In this document: piece by piece, positions 39,701 through 49,819 of the stretch
Layout: every line of letters starts with the position of its first letter
How positions within the stretch are numbered: the first letter of the stretch is position 1
Assembly: GCF_036898095.1 (NCBI RefSeq)
Contig: NC_090729.1
Span: 148,522,725 to 148,586,724 of the forward strand
Direction: 5' to 3'
DNA length: 64,000 bases
DNA from: Palaemon carinicauda
Lineage: Eukaryota > Arthropoda > Malacostraca > Decapoda > Palaemonidae
Position numbers and translations under genes: made by a program
The notes under the pieces: generated by a model
Told to the model about the DNA's origin: nothing
Database searches by the model: none
The model's input: only the letters and a program-made list of their open reading frames with translations

Positions 39701-40600
39701 CTTGTAACTCTTCCAGAGTCAAACTACCAGTTTTTCTGTCATTGGTTGCTAGTCTGCAATTCTTTACAAATTGCATTATCCAAGCTATGGTCTTAAAGAC
39801 CTTGTCTGCTCTGCTGAATCTTTCCCAATCCAGCAGGCGTGTTGCATCTATGTCCCCTACAACATTGACCACAATGTCCTGTTCACCTTGTATATGTGTA
39901 CACCCAACCCATGACCTATCAATTGGCAGTGTGTGATTTTTTAACCAAGGGGGTCCCTCCCACCAAAAGGAGTTCTTTGCTAACACCTTAGCACTCTTTC
40001 CCCGTGTCAACCAATCACTGGGGTTCTCTGACGACGGTACGTAAGACAGGACTGACCCCGGAATCAAAGAGTTAATCTCAATTACTCTGTTTCTCACAAA
40101 CACAGGCAGAACATTACTGGACACAATCCAGCTAAGGGCGATTTTACTGTCTGACCAGACATATAATTGTTTAAATTCCTTCTCATCAAAGGAGTCAATA
40201 ATAAATTTTGTCATTCTTGCTCCTAGCAACAATGCCATTAGTTCCAATTTCGGAATTGTCAATTCCTTAATGGGCGCCACTCGGCCCTTTGCTAAAATTA
40301 TATTAGAGCTTTCACCATTTGCTCTATAGGCCACACAACCATATGAAGTTTCGCTAGCATCGCAGAATATGTGCAAGGTATCACCAGTTCCTAGGCTAGC
40401 ACTCCTAGGAAAGGATATTTCAAAACACTTCAAGTCCTTGCATATTTCACTCCATTCCTCTTGTAGCGGGTTGGCGAGTTGTTAGTCCCAATCCAGATAT
40501 TCCTTCCACAATTTCTGCAAAAATATCCTTGCTTTCATAGTAACAGGGAGAAGCAATCCCAATGGATCGTATATTTGGGCAACGGTACTGAGAATCTCTC
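39700..40600 (-). pseudogene. BEL/Pao RNase H
   Basis: Degrades the RNA strand of the hybrid. In the frame 40433-39222, LHIFCDASETSYGCVAY carries the first Asp, LTIPKLELMALLLGARM the Glu and YVWSDSKIALSWI the second Asp, so the catalytic residues are present. Upstream a stop at about 40483 and a frameshift near 40612 separate it from RT. The PRSASLGTGDTLH linker is typical of Pao pol. Confidence 0.92.
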
Positions 40601-40609
40601 TTTGCTTGA

Positions 40610-42022
40610 CTATCTATTAATATGAGTTGGATTGATAGTTAAAACGTCTTTAATTATATCCCAATTCAATCCCAATACTTTATGAATTTGGTTTTGTTTG
40701 GCTTCAATTTGATTAGCAGCAGCAATAGTTTGTATAGACTCGCTATTGCTAACCCACTCCTTCAAATATAAGTGAGCCTGAGCAAATATTTTGTTGGCAT
40801 TAAAATATAAATCCATCAACTCAGATTCACCATTAGCCGTAAATTGCAAATTATCTACGTACAAACCTTTCTTCAGTCTTTCCACTACATCCACTGTTTT
40901 GGACCGGGGTAACCACGAGACCACAATGGACAAGTGATGCTTGATGGTTGCATTTAGAAGAAAAGGTGAGCATGTAGCTCCAAATAATACTACTCTAAAT
41001 CTGTATACTATTAATTTACTATTGGGATCTGTTGGATTTTCCAACCATAAAAAACGCGTATAATTGCGATCTTCTTCACGTAACTGTACCATTAAAAATG
41101 CCTTCTCAATATCACTAATGCAAGCAAAGGTGTTAGTTCTAAATTGCAGCAGGACTCTGAGTAGATCAGCCGTTACGTGTGGTCCAGTCTATAGACACTC
41201 ATTCAGGCTTAATCCATTTTTACCTTGTTTTGATGAGCAATCAAACACTATTCTTATTGGAGTAGTGGCACTGTCTTTAAGCACTCCATGATGTGCCAAG
41301 TAATGACAATCCACATCAGATTTATTATAGATTACCCTTTCAATGAATCCTCTATCTTCTTGCTCTTGCAAGATTTTCTGATAATGATCCAAGTAATCCA
41401 CATCCTTCTGAAACTTGATGCTCTGCTGTCGAAGTCTACTCATGGCTAAACCAAAATTTGTCTTCAATCTGAATCTATTGGTTCTCCACGGCAACGCCAC
41501 AACATACTGTTTATCAATTTCAGAATAGGTTATAGTGCTCTCAAAGTCCTTTAAGACCCTCTGGTCTTGTTCTCGCAACTCACTGCAATCTATTCCCAGT
41601 CTATCCAAACTCCACAATGCGTCTAGATCAGTCTTGGGATTTTCATTATGAGTAGCTTCAATTCCTTCAGTTTGTACAGCTAGCTTCAAAATTGTCACCT
41701 GAGTTTCCCTAGTGGGGGGAGCACTACATGTGCCTGACACCACATAACCAAATATGGTCGGCAACAATATTAAATTTCTAACCCTTTTGAACCCTGGATG
41801 CAAAATATTATAAACATTATCAACCCCTATCAACAATTCAATAGTTGATTGATTCTCAACAGGCAAATCAAAATCTTTATCAGCCAAGCTGATCTTAGTT
41901 TTACATAACGACTTTAAACTTCTCTTAACGTCGAATTTCTTCGCATATTCTGGCAGCTCATCCACCACTATGCAGTCCATTATTATCAACTTTCCTTTAT
42001 GCGGTATGGCGACGCTTATCAA
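40610..42022 (-). pseudogene. BEL/Pao reverse transcriptase
   Basis: The RT begins in the frame 42022-41189 with phrases such as LWSLDRLGIDC and YVVALPWR; QEQEDRGFIERV and HHGVLKDSATTPIRIVFDCS are the fingers. An in-frame TAG at 41189-41191 interrupts it, then the same frame resumes: ISDIEKAFLMVQL (motif A), LFGATCSPFLLNATI (motif B) and LYVDNLQF (motif C, YVDN in place of YVDD, a form also seen in other Pao elements). The frame ends with a stop at 40610 caused by a frameshift. Confidence 0.94.
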
Positions 42023-42025
42023 CTC

Positions 42026-42200
42026 TTATTCATGAACAGGTTTACTAGCTAGATAACCTCTCAAGGCAATCTTTTCAACTCCTTTGGACCTATATTGCAG
42101 TCTCTCTAGAGCCGATCTTTTAATAAATGTCCTCTCGGCACAAGTATCCAACAACCCTCTAAGTCGTACCATTCGACCTTTCTTCCCTTGCAGAGGAATT
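42026..42200 (-). pseudogene. BEL/Pao aspartic protease
   Basis: Processes Gag-Pol. RLRGLLDTCAERTFI near 42165-42120 is the active-site strand, with DTC in place of the usual DTG/DSG. The frame ends at an in-frame TAA at 42026, after KPVHE, and the same frame continues after it (second lobe in 42022 onwards). The DTC variant should be compared with the family consensus before calling it a mutation. Confidence 0.75.
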
Positions 42201-43507
42201 GTTGCTGTTGGTAATATGGATTGCTTACCTGATTTATTTGGTTTCTCCTGCTCATTTACTGATAGTGTTCCCACTTGTACACCACTTTGTTTATTCTTGC
42301 TTTGCTTTGTTATTCGGTCGCTATCACATAAGATGCGATGATGTCTCAAATTACAACCATTATTGCAACTTGATTTGTCACAATCCACACTAAAATGTTT
42401 CTTAGAAGCACACACAAAACATAACTGCAAAGCTCCGATACGATTCAACCTTTCATCTCTGGTTGCGTAAGTTTTGCACTGAGTCCACCAATGTTCTTTA
42501 TCACAAAGAGCACATCTTGTGGATTGCTGATGACTGGACTTATTCACATTTCCCTTGGTTTTCGGTCTAACATCTTGGGATTGATTTACCGTGAATGTAG
42601 ATATTGATGACAGAGTTTCAGTTTTATTTACATCAGTCGAAACAAAAGTTTTTAGATTGCGAATCTCCTCTTCTAGGTATTTCCTAAAGGTGTCTAATAC
42701 CAACCAATCGTCTCCACACCTACGCTTCACAGTCTCACTCACGCTTTGAGGCAATTTGGTATAGAGCAAAATAACAAAGTTCATTTAATTCCAGCCTTTC
42801 ACTTTCCAGCGATCTTATTGAGCATTCAAAATTAGCTCTGAAAGTTTGCAATGATTCTGAATTGGCAGCAGGAGACTGCATTTCTAGCAATCTTCTCACC
42901 AGAACATGCTTAATTTCATCTCTCTTTCCATAAGTGGATAGGAGAAGAGCTACAGCTTGTGGATAATTGGCGGCCTCAAATTTAAATCCCGAGATTAATT
43001 TCGAAGCTTCTCCTGTGAGCGCACTTCGTAAATATGAAAACTTCTGAATTGGTTCCAAGTCTTTCCGCTGGTGTACTGACACCTCGTATAGTTCCCAGAA
43101 GGAATTCCATTCTAATATATCTCCAGAGTAATACGAAGATCCAGTTTGTGTAATCTAATACTGGCTGTGGGTAGTGGCGGTGGTTGCGTTAGAGGATTTA
43201 GTAACTTCAAATTGTTAGTAATAGAGCTATTGAGTTTGCCGATATGTGTACGGACGTCTCTTGCATATTCAGCTTGATTTATCATTTCATCAGACATTTC
43301 TTCTTTAACTAAATCCAAAATTTGTTCATCCAAAGCAAGAACTTTGCTCAAATTATCTAAAATAGAATCCCTAAGGGAAGTTATAGCATCAATATCTGTT
43401 GAATCGATCACTTCGGTCATCTTCCCAATAAAACGTGTGATAACGGATTTATAACCACCACGTCTACGCTTCAATGACTCCATTGTGACAAGACCAAACT
43501 CAAACAA
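42201..43507 (-). pseudogene. BEL/Pao gag
   Basis: Capsid and nucleocapsid precursor. It starts near MESLKRRRGG at about 43483, is predicted largely helical, and shows a phrase like FSYLRSALTGEASKLISGF near 43045. Two zinc knuckles of the C-x2-C-x4-H-x4-C type follow: CALCDKEHWWTQC near 42515 and CFVCASKKHFSVDC near 42420, then a C-N-N-G-C segment. Frameshifts near 43110 and 42760 break the frame into three overlapping parts. The layout matches Pao Gag, which has knuckles before the protease. Confidence 0.92.
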
Positions 43508-43752
43508 TACAAATACAATATATTCAAATTTTCAATAAATAATAAATATGCATCCAACTATAATAACTGGGTTCAAAAGTTTTAAATTAGCGAATTTTCA
43601 CAAAGGTGACTCCTCACCCAATAATTTTCACGCAAATTAAACAATGAAAAGGAGAAATTTTATTATACGTGCGAAGTGGAATGTGCAGGCCCTGTCCCAT
43701 ACTTAACCCAGCCCTAAATCTGAAGGGGAAGGACCACGATCCTACACACCTT

Positions 43753-44343
43753 CTACCACCCTTTACTTTTCACATATTTGTTTGACTCAATGCAAATACG
43801 TTGAGCCAACGCCTTGTAGCTTTTATGATTGAAATGAATCCCATCTCTGGCTACATCACCTTCTGATAATAAAGTAGTGATCACCCTAATACTTGTATCT
43901 CGCTTTAATTTCCTGTTTAAACAATTTTTTCTCTTTTGATAGTTTTCGGCAGAGGTTCTAGATGGTGTTTTACGTATTTCTATTAACATAACAAAAACCT
44001 CTGAATTATTGATTGTATGTAGACTCTCTACCAATCCTAGGATATTTTTGTGAACACTATTCACCAGGTCAGGGTTATCTCCTGGTACATCTGAGTCATT
44101 GCTACCTATGAACAAGATAGTGATACTAGGCCCATAGGTAGTAAGTTCGGTTATCAGGCCAGGTGTCATAAGGTTGGTTGTAAAAGCCCCTGGTCTACCA
44201 AATGTCCTATATTCTAAGGGTTCAAATAATGGCGATCTACCACAAAAAAAAAAACAATTCTCCATGTGAGTGATATGAGAATGTTCCACAATAGCTACTT
44301 TACGTTTCATTATTAAATTGTTAAATGAGAGATATTCTAACAA
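43753..44343 (-). CDS. SGNH-hydrolase-like ORF in BEL/Pao leader
   Basis: An uninterrupted 196-codon ORF lying between the 5' LTR and gag on the element strand. It has the signature order of SGNH/GDSL esterase-like proteins: VEHSHITHME with Ser22 in the block I position (the usual GDS is EHS), Gly49-Gly52 (FGRPG) at block II, LFIGSND with Asn82 at block III, and DGIHFN with Asp167 and His170 at block V. These enzymes cleave ester bonds; similar domains are known in ORF1 of CR1-type LINEs, where the role is unclear. It has no signal peptide or membrane segment. It is the only open gene of the element, while gag and pol are broken. Activity is inferred from motifs only. Confidence 0.75.
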   Translation of the reverse strand: MLEYLSFNNLIMKRKVAIVEHSHITHMENCFFFCGRSPLFEPLEYRTFGRPGAFTTNLMTPGLITELTTYGPSITILFIGSNDSDVPGDNPDLVNSVHKNILGLVESLHTINNSEVFVMLIEIRKTPSRTSAENYQKRKNCLNRKLKRDTSIRVITTLLSEGDVARDGIHFNHKSYKALAQRICIESNKYVKSKGW

Positions 44344-44790
44344 GAGAAAATTTACATTAATTCAAAGTAAAGGAAAATAACAAAACCAAATTTAAGACTT
44401 AAGGCAAGCAGGACAAGGCCTTACTAATTTAATCAAACTTCATATTAGAAACCGTTTTAATCAAGCCTCTAACCTACAAATAGCGCGAAAAAAAAACTAT
44501 TTACAGTTTCTTACGACACCACACAAAGAGAAAGGGTTAACCCCATTCTGTTATGTAAGCAGGGTACCGCATGCCAATTTAAAGAGACGCGCAAAAACAA
44601 AAGGATTCAACAAGGTTAGGGAGGGTAGGCATTAACAGCAAAACATCAACACAACATAGTTATTAGCAGGAAAATCCTGCGTAAATGTCCAATATAATTA
44701 CCAACGGTATTAATCGTACATGTGACTAAACCAAAATATTATTATATGACCGGCGTTCAAACTTTAGAAATTATCAAAAAATCTCACAAA

Positions 44791-44807
44791 TCCTGGTCAC
44801 GGCACCA
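44791..44807 (-). other. candidate primer-binding site, BEL/Pao
   Basis: Two bases inside the 5' LTR the minus strand reads TGGTGCCGTGACCAGGA. TGG fits the complement of a tRNA 3' CCA end. The tRNA was not assigned. Confidence 0.65.
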
Positions 44808-44809
44808 AA

Positions 44810-45681
44810 TATCGTTACTTATTAGGGTCAAACAAGCAACAACATATAATGACTTCAGTCATTCACAAAATTACTAATTACCAGATTCGTTAAGAGAACT
44901 CAAGACCCTTTCTCTACATTAGGAATTCATTGCGTTGTGTTACAAAGATAAATGGTCATACTATATTCTATTGAGCTCTTGCCCCAATTATTACTTACTT
45001 GGTTTCATATGAAGTTCTTACAGAGTTCGGATTACAATAGGCACGGGTAAACCATGATACCACATATAAATATTTGATTGTACTCAGTCACGGAATCCCA
45101 CACACAGATACGCATATCCCTAGCGAATTATCCCATCCAAGGTAACTAAATATTATATGATACTCATCCAAATTTCGGTTGATTAATTCATCCACTTCAT
45201 TAAATTCTGGGAAGGAACGGCTTCGTTAATCAAATGAAATTCTCTTCATCCTGATTAAGTCCACTGAAGACTACACTACAAGCGTTGAGAATTGAAAAGT
45301 GATAGACAGCAACTGTGGCCGTTAGCTCTGTTGCCTTTGTCGTAAAAATAATGCGTTCGCTCTCTCTCCCAAAGTCACGACTTCCGCTTCGTTCGCTCAC
45401 GACAAAAGAAAACAACAAAACGAACGAAACCAACTATTCAACGCAAACCGAACGAAACTATTCAAACAACTTACATCGCATTGTTAACCACTTATACAAC
45501 TATTCACAAGACAATATTCCTTGGTAACGATGCTTATTACAATTAAATATAAACAAAACCTTCATTTGTGCAGAAACCTGCACATTTCCACTCAATGCAA
45601 AAAGAACATTTCCCATATACAATATGAACATAGATATTCAATAACAATTGATTTCCAATGTTGTTATTATAAGTAACGACA
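44810..45681 (-). repeat. BEL/Pao 5' LTR
   Basis: Matches 37321-38190 with about 27 substitutions and one 2-bp indel. Contains the transcription start for the element in principle; no clear TATA box was assigned. Confidence 0.96.
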
Positions 45682-45686
45682 GGTGT

Positions 45687-46896
45687 ATTACAGATTTTTA
45701 TTTTCTAATAGTAATTTCTACTAAACCATACAGCAGTCGATTAAGTTTAAAACTTTTTAAACTTCAAACTCCCTACCTTTATGTTGCTTTATACCTTTAA
45801 GTTGCTTTAAATATTAACCAAAGGCGCTCTCAAAGAACTTATAAAGAAACTTGTGACTATAGACACTGTCAAGTCTCCTGTTAAGTTCTCACCACGTTAC
45901 TCCCTACAAGAACCGAATTACCATACCAGTAATATTGGACACTTGCCAATACTTTAATTTCAATTTATTTTATATAAAGTTCCATACATAAATTTTTTAT
46001 ATCATCGTTAGGAACACTATCTTCTAAGTTTATATCCAATTGTCCTAAGTTGCTCTAAAGCAAAGTTTATCATCTTTACAATATCCTTAAGTTAAGGTTG
46101 TGTAAATAATATTCAAATATTTCATTAGATTATAATGCAAGTTAACGAAACTAACAATTGATAGGCCAAAAACTCCTTTACATAATGAAACTGAAAAGAT
46201 AGCATGATATACATATAACATATCTATCTCTACAAATTAAGAAATCATGAGCCGATTAATCTGGTAAATAAATTAAAATGCTACACGCCTTACACCTAGA
46301 TGTAAGGATCTACTGTATAGTAAATTGAAACAGAACTAACATTTAACTTTAAATATGAAATTTTGATGAAAAGTTTACACTATCATAATTAATAAAAGAT
46401 ATTAACCTTACTTTCCGTCAAGTTACAAATATTTAATGTTTATCCAAGACTGTGGCACAATCATCAACGCCAAAGATACAAGAGACATTGAACGGCTTAT
46501 ACAAGAGAATTCCGCTAACATTAAAGCTAAATATCGCACAGTATTAAAGACAAAATTTTTAAAGAAAAGTTAAGAGAATCTATCACTACACCAAATAACG
46601 ATTTATTCTTAATAAGTCCTTTTTCTTTTATAACCTTCTAAATTGGGTCTGAAAAAGCGATGTTTAACTTTTCCAAGGAATTTTTCTTTCTACTCTATTT
46701 TTCATTTCCTCCTAAATGTTTTTTTTTTATCGTGCAATTTTCTGTGATGCTCGTCCAGTTTCTTATTTTCTGTCCTATTCTTCTCCGTTACCTTGTTTTA
46801 TGTCATTCATGTTACTCTGACAAATATTACAGAGAAAAGGATATATCAATCCGATTCTTCCATACCGTAATTGGTGAAGTAAGGAAATAAATTGAA
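45687..46896. other. no gene recognised
   Basis: AT-rich sequence, no motif. ORFs near 46660-46890 are low-complexity. Confidence 0.5.
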
Positions 46897-47292
46897 CTAT
46901 GGCCATCTTCAATAGATTTAGTAGATTTGAGAACAAAGCCTTCAGAAGGATATTGGGAGTTAAATGGCAGGACTGGATTAGAAATGGAACTATAAGAGAG
47001 ATGACTCGAGTGCCATATGTGGATGAGATCACGATGAGGGGTAGATGGATATATTTTGGGCATGCTCTTCGCACTCCGCATGAGATTAGTTCACCAAACA
47101 CTCAGCTGGGCTACACAAGGCGCTAGAAGAGCTGGAAGACCCAGGCCTACATGGCTGAGGACTATGAAGCATGAAGTAGATGATGATAAATGGAGAAGTA
47201 TTGAATTAAAAGCACAAGACAGAGACGACTGGTGAACTCTAACCTAGGCCCTTTGCGTCAATAGGCGTAGGAGGAGGAGATGATGATTATGA
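46897..47292 (+). pseudogene. LINE 3' fragment (RTE-like RT C-terminus), copy 2
   Basis: Same family as 30225-30850. An open stretch 46899-47126 reads FENKAFRRILGVKWQDW, VPYVDEITMRGRW and FGHALRTP, typical of the region after the RT palm; then GRPRPTWLRTMKHE appears in another frame. It ends GGAGGAGATGATGATTATG, close to the tail of copy 1. It begins where copy 1 reads CAATAGATTTAGTAGATTT, so the 5' truncation is deeper. Frameshift at about 47110. Confidence 0.75.
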
Positions 47293-47329
47293 GTGTTTCA
47301 AGATTATGGACACTCAAGTCTCCCAAAAC

Positions 47330-47840
47330 CGATATTTTCTGCTAGGATAACCCATTCGTATTAAATCTGACTACCGATGCTTATCATACAATTTTAAGAA
47401 GTCAGATCTGTCTAGGCGACAAGCGAGGTGACTAGAGGCATTACTGTACTTAAGTTGGATATTGTAGGCTTTGAATATCTCCCCGAACGGAGTAATCGAG
47501 TTGCTGATGTCTTATCACGCTCTATTGTAGCTGTGAGTAGGTCAATGTATTCACGTGTGACTGAGTCGGGGCCGGATACAATGGGATATGGCACCGTGCC
47601 ATCAAAAGAGACAACGTCAGCTGATCAGACAGGGTGTATGAATGAAGTCAATGGGCCAATTTTTAGTGTGAAAGAGATGAATGAAATGAATGGAGTGTGT
47701 TCTAGTGACCATGTCCTTACAGTGTATGACGTCAAAGATGAAGGAATTGATTGATAGGCTTCAAACTTGATTAATGAACTGCAGCGTGATCCAGTTTGGG
47801 GTAAAGTTGAAGCCAAGATTTACTAAAACAGTCCAACACT
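47330..47840 (+). pseudogene. Ty3/gypsy RNase H-linker fragment
   Basis: FEYLPERSNRVADVLSRS at about 47470-47525 is the end of a gypsy RNase H (R-x-N-x-VAD-x-LSR). The ORF continues 47428-47754 into an acidic linker, and the next frame reads LINELQRDPVW. It lies on the plus strand, so it is separate from the element at position 1-3115. Only this part is present. Confidence 0.7.
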
Positions 47841-48100
47841 CGTGATCGGTGATATGTCATTAGAGCCGAGGCGTGATTCCACAATCTTTCTCGTTCTATT
47901 GTTGCATATTTTTTTTTTATGAGGGTTCACTACAATATCTGAATCTTACAGTTGTACACATTACAAATATATATAATGTGGGAGATAAAACATTCTATTA
48001 TCAATGATTATAACATATACTGTAGAGTACATTCAAGGCATAAATCATATTAAATTTTATTAGTCTAACTTCAATTGACCTAAATTTCATCATAATAGAA

Positions 48101-48102
<2 letters not shown>

Positions 48103-48179
<77 letters not shown>

Positions 48180-48213
48180 CTCTCCCTCTCCTCTCTCTCT
48201 CTCTCTCTCTCTC
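48103..48213. repeat. (CT)n microsatellite, interrupted
   Basis: About 110 bp of CT with TTC and CCTC interruptions near 48163-48192. Confidence 0.97.
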
Positions 48214-48273
48214 CATGCTATCAAGCAAATTATTTTTTCCTCTTTTCTCCAAAACTTATTGCGTTTTTAATTT

Positions 48274-48546
48274 TTAATTATTTTTATTCAAGTAATGCAT
48301 TTGTAAAAATTTTAACTTTAGCAAAAAAAAATATAATAATCTTATTTGGCATGGAATGTCTTCTAGTTCGCTTTCCACATTAGAGGTCAGTGATTCTCTC
48401 AGTTTCTTATTTTCATCTTCAAGCATTTTGACCCGTTGTGTCAGCTCTTCGGTTTCTCGCAACTCCCATTTTAAATGCGACATCTTCAGACTGCTCATTA
48501 ATTGCAGCAACTGAAATGTCATCTGTGCTAATGTACATTTCCTCAA
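48274..48546 (-). CDS. unrecognised coiled-coil ORF
   Basis: A 90-codon ORF with a central heptad-like stretch (LTQRVKMLEDENKKLRESL, about residues 34-52), compatible with a short coiled coil. The N-terminal third overlaps another open frame. This could be an exon or fragment of a transposase or DNA-binding protein, or chance. No start context, domain or neighbour supports either. Confidence 0.25.
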   Translation of the reverse strand: MRKCTLAQMTFQLLQLMSSLKMSHLKWELRETEELTQRVKMLEDENKKLRESLTSNVESELEDIPCQIRLLYFFLLKLKFLQMHYLNKNN

Positions 48547-49680
48547 ATAATATTTTCCTGCTACTTTTTGATTACCCGATCTCCCCTTTCAGTACTCTCT
48601 ATTAAACTTGAAAAATCCTATATATAATAATAATTTTAAAACTAATTATACAGTGAGTTTGTATGTACGTGTATATAGCATATTGTATTATTCTTTGAAA
48701 AACTATGGTTTACATAAATGATTTATATGAAAATGTCTTACAAGGTGTTGATAATTGAAATTGCCCCCGAATATGGACCTCAATTGGAAGTGGTTTTTTC
48801 TTGCCTAAAACCACCTCTCTTATACAACCCATGGACCAGATCATCATGGCGATCTTCAAGCGGTAATTTTTACGGCTCACCTCACGCCAGGCAATTGATG
48901 CTACTTCGGGAGTTTGGAAGGGCTACTGTATTTATTAAGAAGTGTTAGACTACACATAGCAAGTGCTTCTTAAACCGAAGTGACTCAAACAGCAATGAAT
49001 GGTGAATGGAAGAAACTGCTCTCAATTCAGACATATCGAGAAATTATATACCTCAGTGAAGAATTTCATATGAGTTAGAAGATTTCGAACAGTTAATCGA
49101 GATTGACAAGCAAACACTGACAAAAAAAAAAAAATGATTGAAAATAGAGGAACAGCAATAAATTAGAGAAAGTTTCCCTGATTTGGAATAATAAAAAAAA
49201 AAAACTTTAAGGTCAAAGAAATTCAGTGAATTTTTTTTTCTTTTTTTTTTTTTACGATTTTGCCATTTATCCAAGCGTTTGTTCTTTGAGTACCAGGATC
49301 CTCCAGTAGAACGTTTTACTAAAATAGGAAATGGTAGTAAATATTAATTCCTGCTTTACAGGTCAATTTTAGACGACAAGATCAGTTAGATCAGTTCCTA
49401 GTACGAGTAGAAAAACGAAAGGCACTTAATCTATAGACCTTGATGGAAGACTAGTGTCTCCTCACCAGATCAAGACGCCGAACAAACACTGATTTCGACG
49501 TCAGATTTTGCAGTATGTATCAACAATTACAATTTTAGGTTCATCTTCACTAATAGTCATGTCGTCCTCCTCCTACAAAAATTAATTCCTAGATTCCGTA
49601 AAGTGACCATTTTAATGTATTAATGTCATTATTATAATTTACAGTATCATAACATTGTATTGCATCATCATTATCATCAT
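48547..49680. other. no gene recognised
   Basis: AT-rich. A 76-codon ORF at 48718-48948 has no known motif; poly-A and poly-T runs at 49120-49255. Confidence 0.5.

Positions 49681-49819
<139 letters not shown>

Larger units (their letters stand above)
37321..45681 (-). mobile_element. BEL/Pao LTR retrotransposon with extra SGNH ORF
   Basis: A complete 8.36-kb insertion on the minus strand. Two LTRs of 870 and 872 bp flank the SGNH-like ORF, gag with two zinc knuckles, protease, RT, RNase H and integrase. The insertion is bounded by a perfect 5-bp target duplication GGTGT (37316-37320 and 45682-45686). A primer-binding site starting TGG and a purine tract are in place. The integrase C-terminus has the DUF5641-type tail typical of Pao/BEL. 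By eye the LTRs differ at about 27 positions (near 3%), so the insertion is moderately old. gag and pol have several frameshifts and stops. Confidence 0.96.

Noticed and set aside
42084..42393. Plus-strand ORFs over BEL gag/protease
   Set aside because: Antisense shadows of the minus-strand gag-pol, like those at 38407-38699 and 39517-39936.
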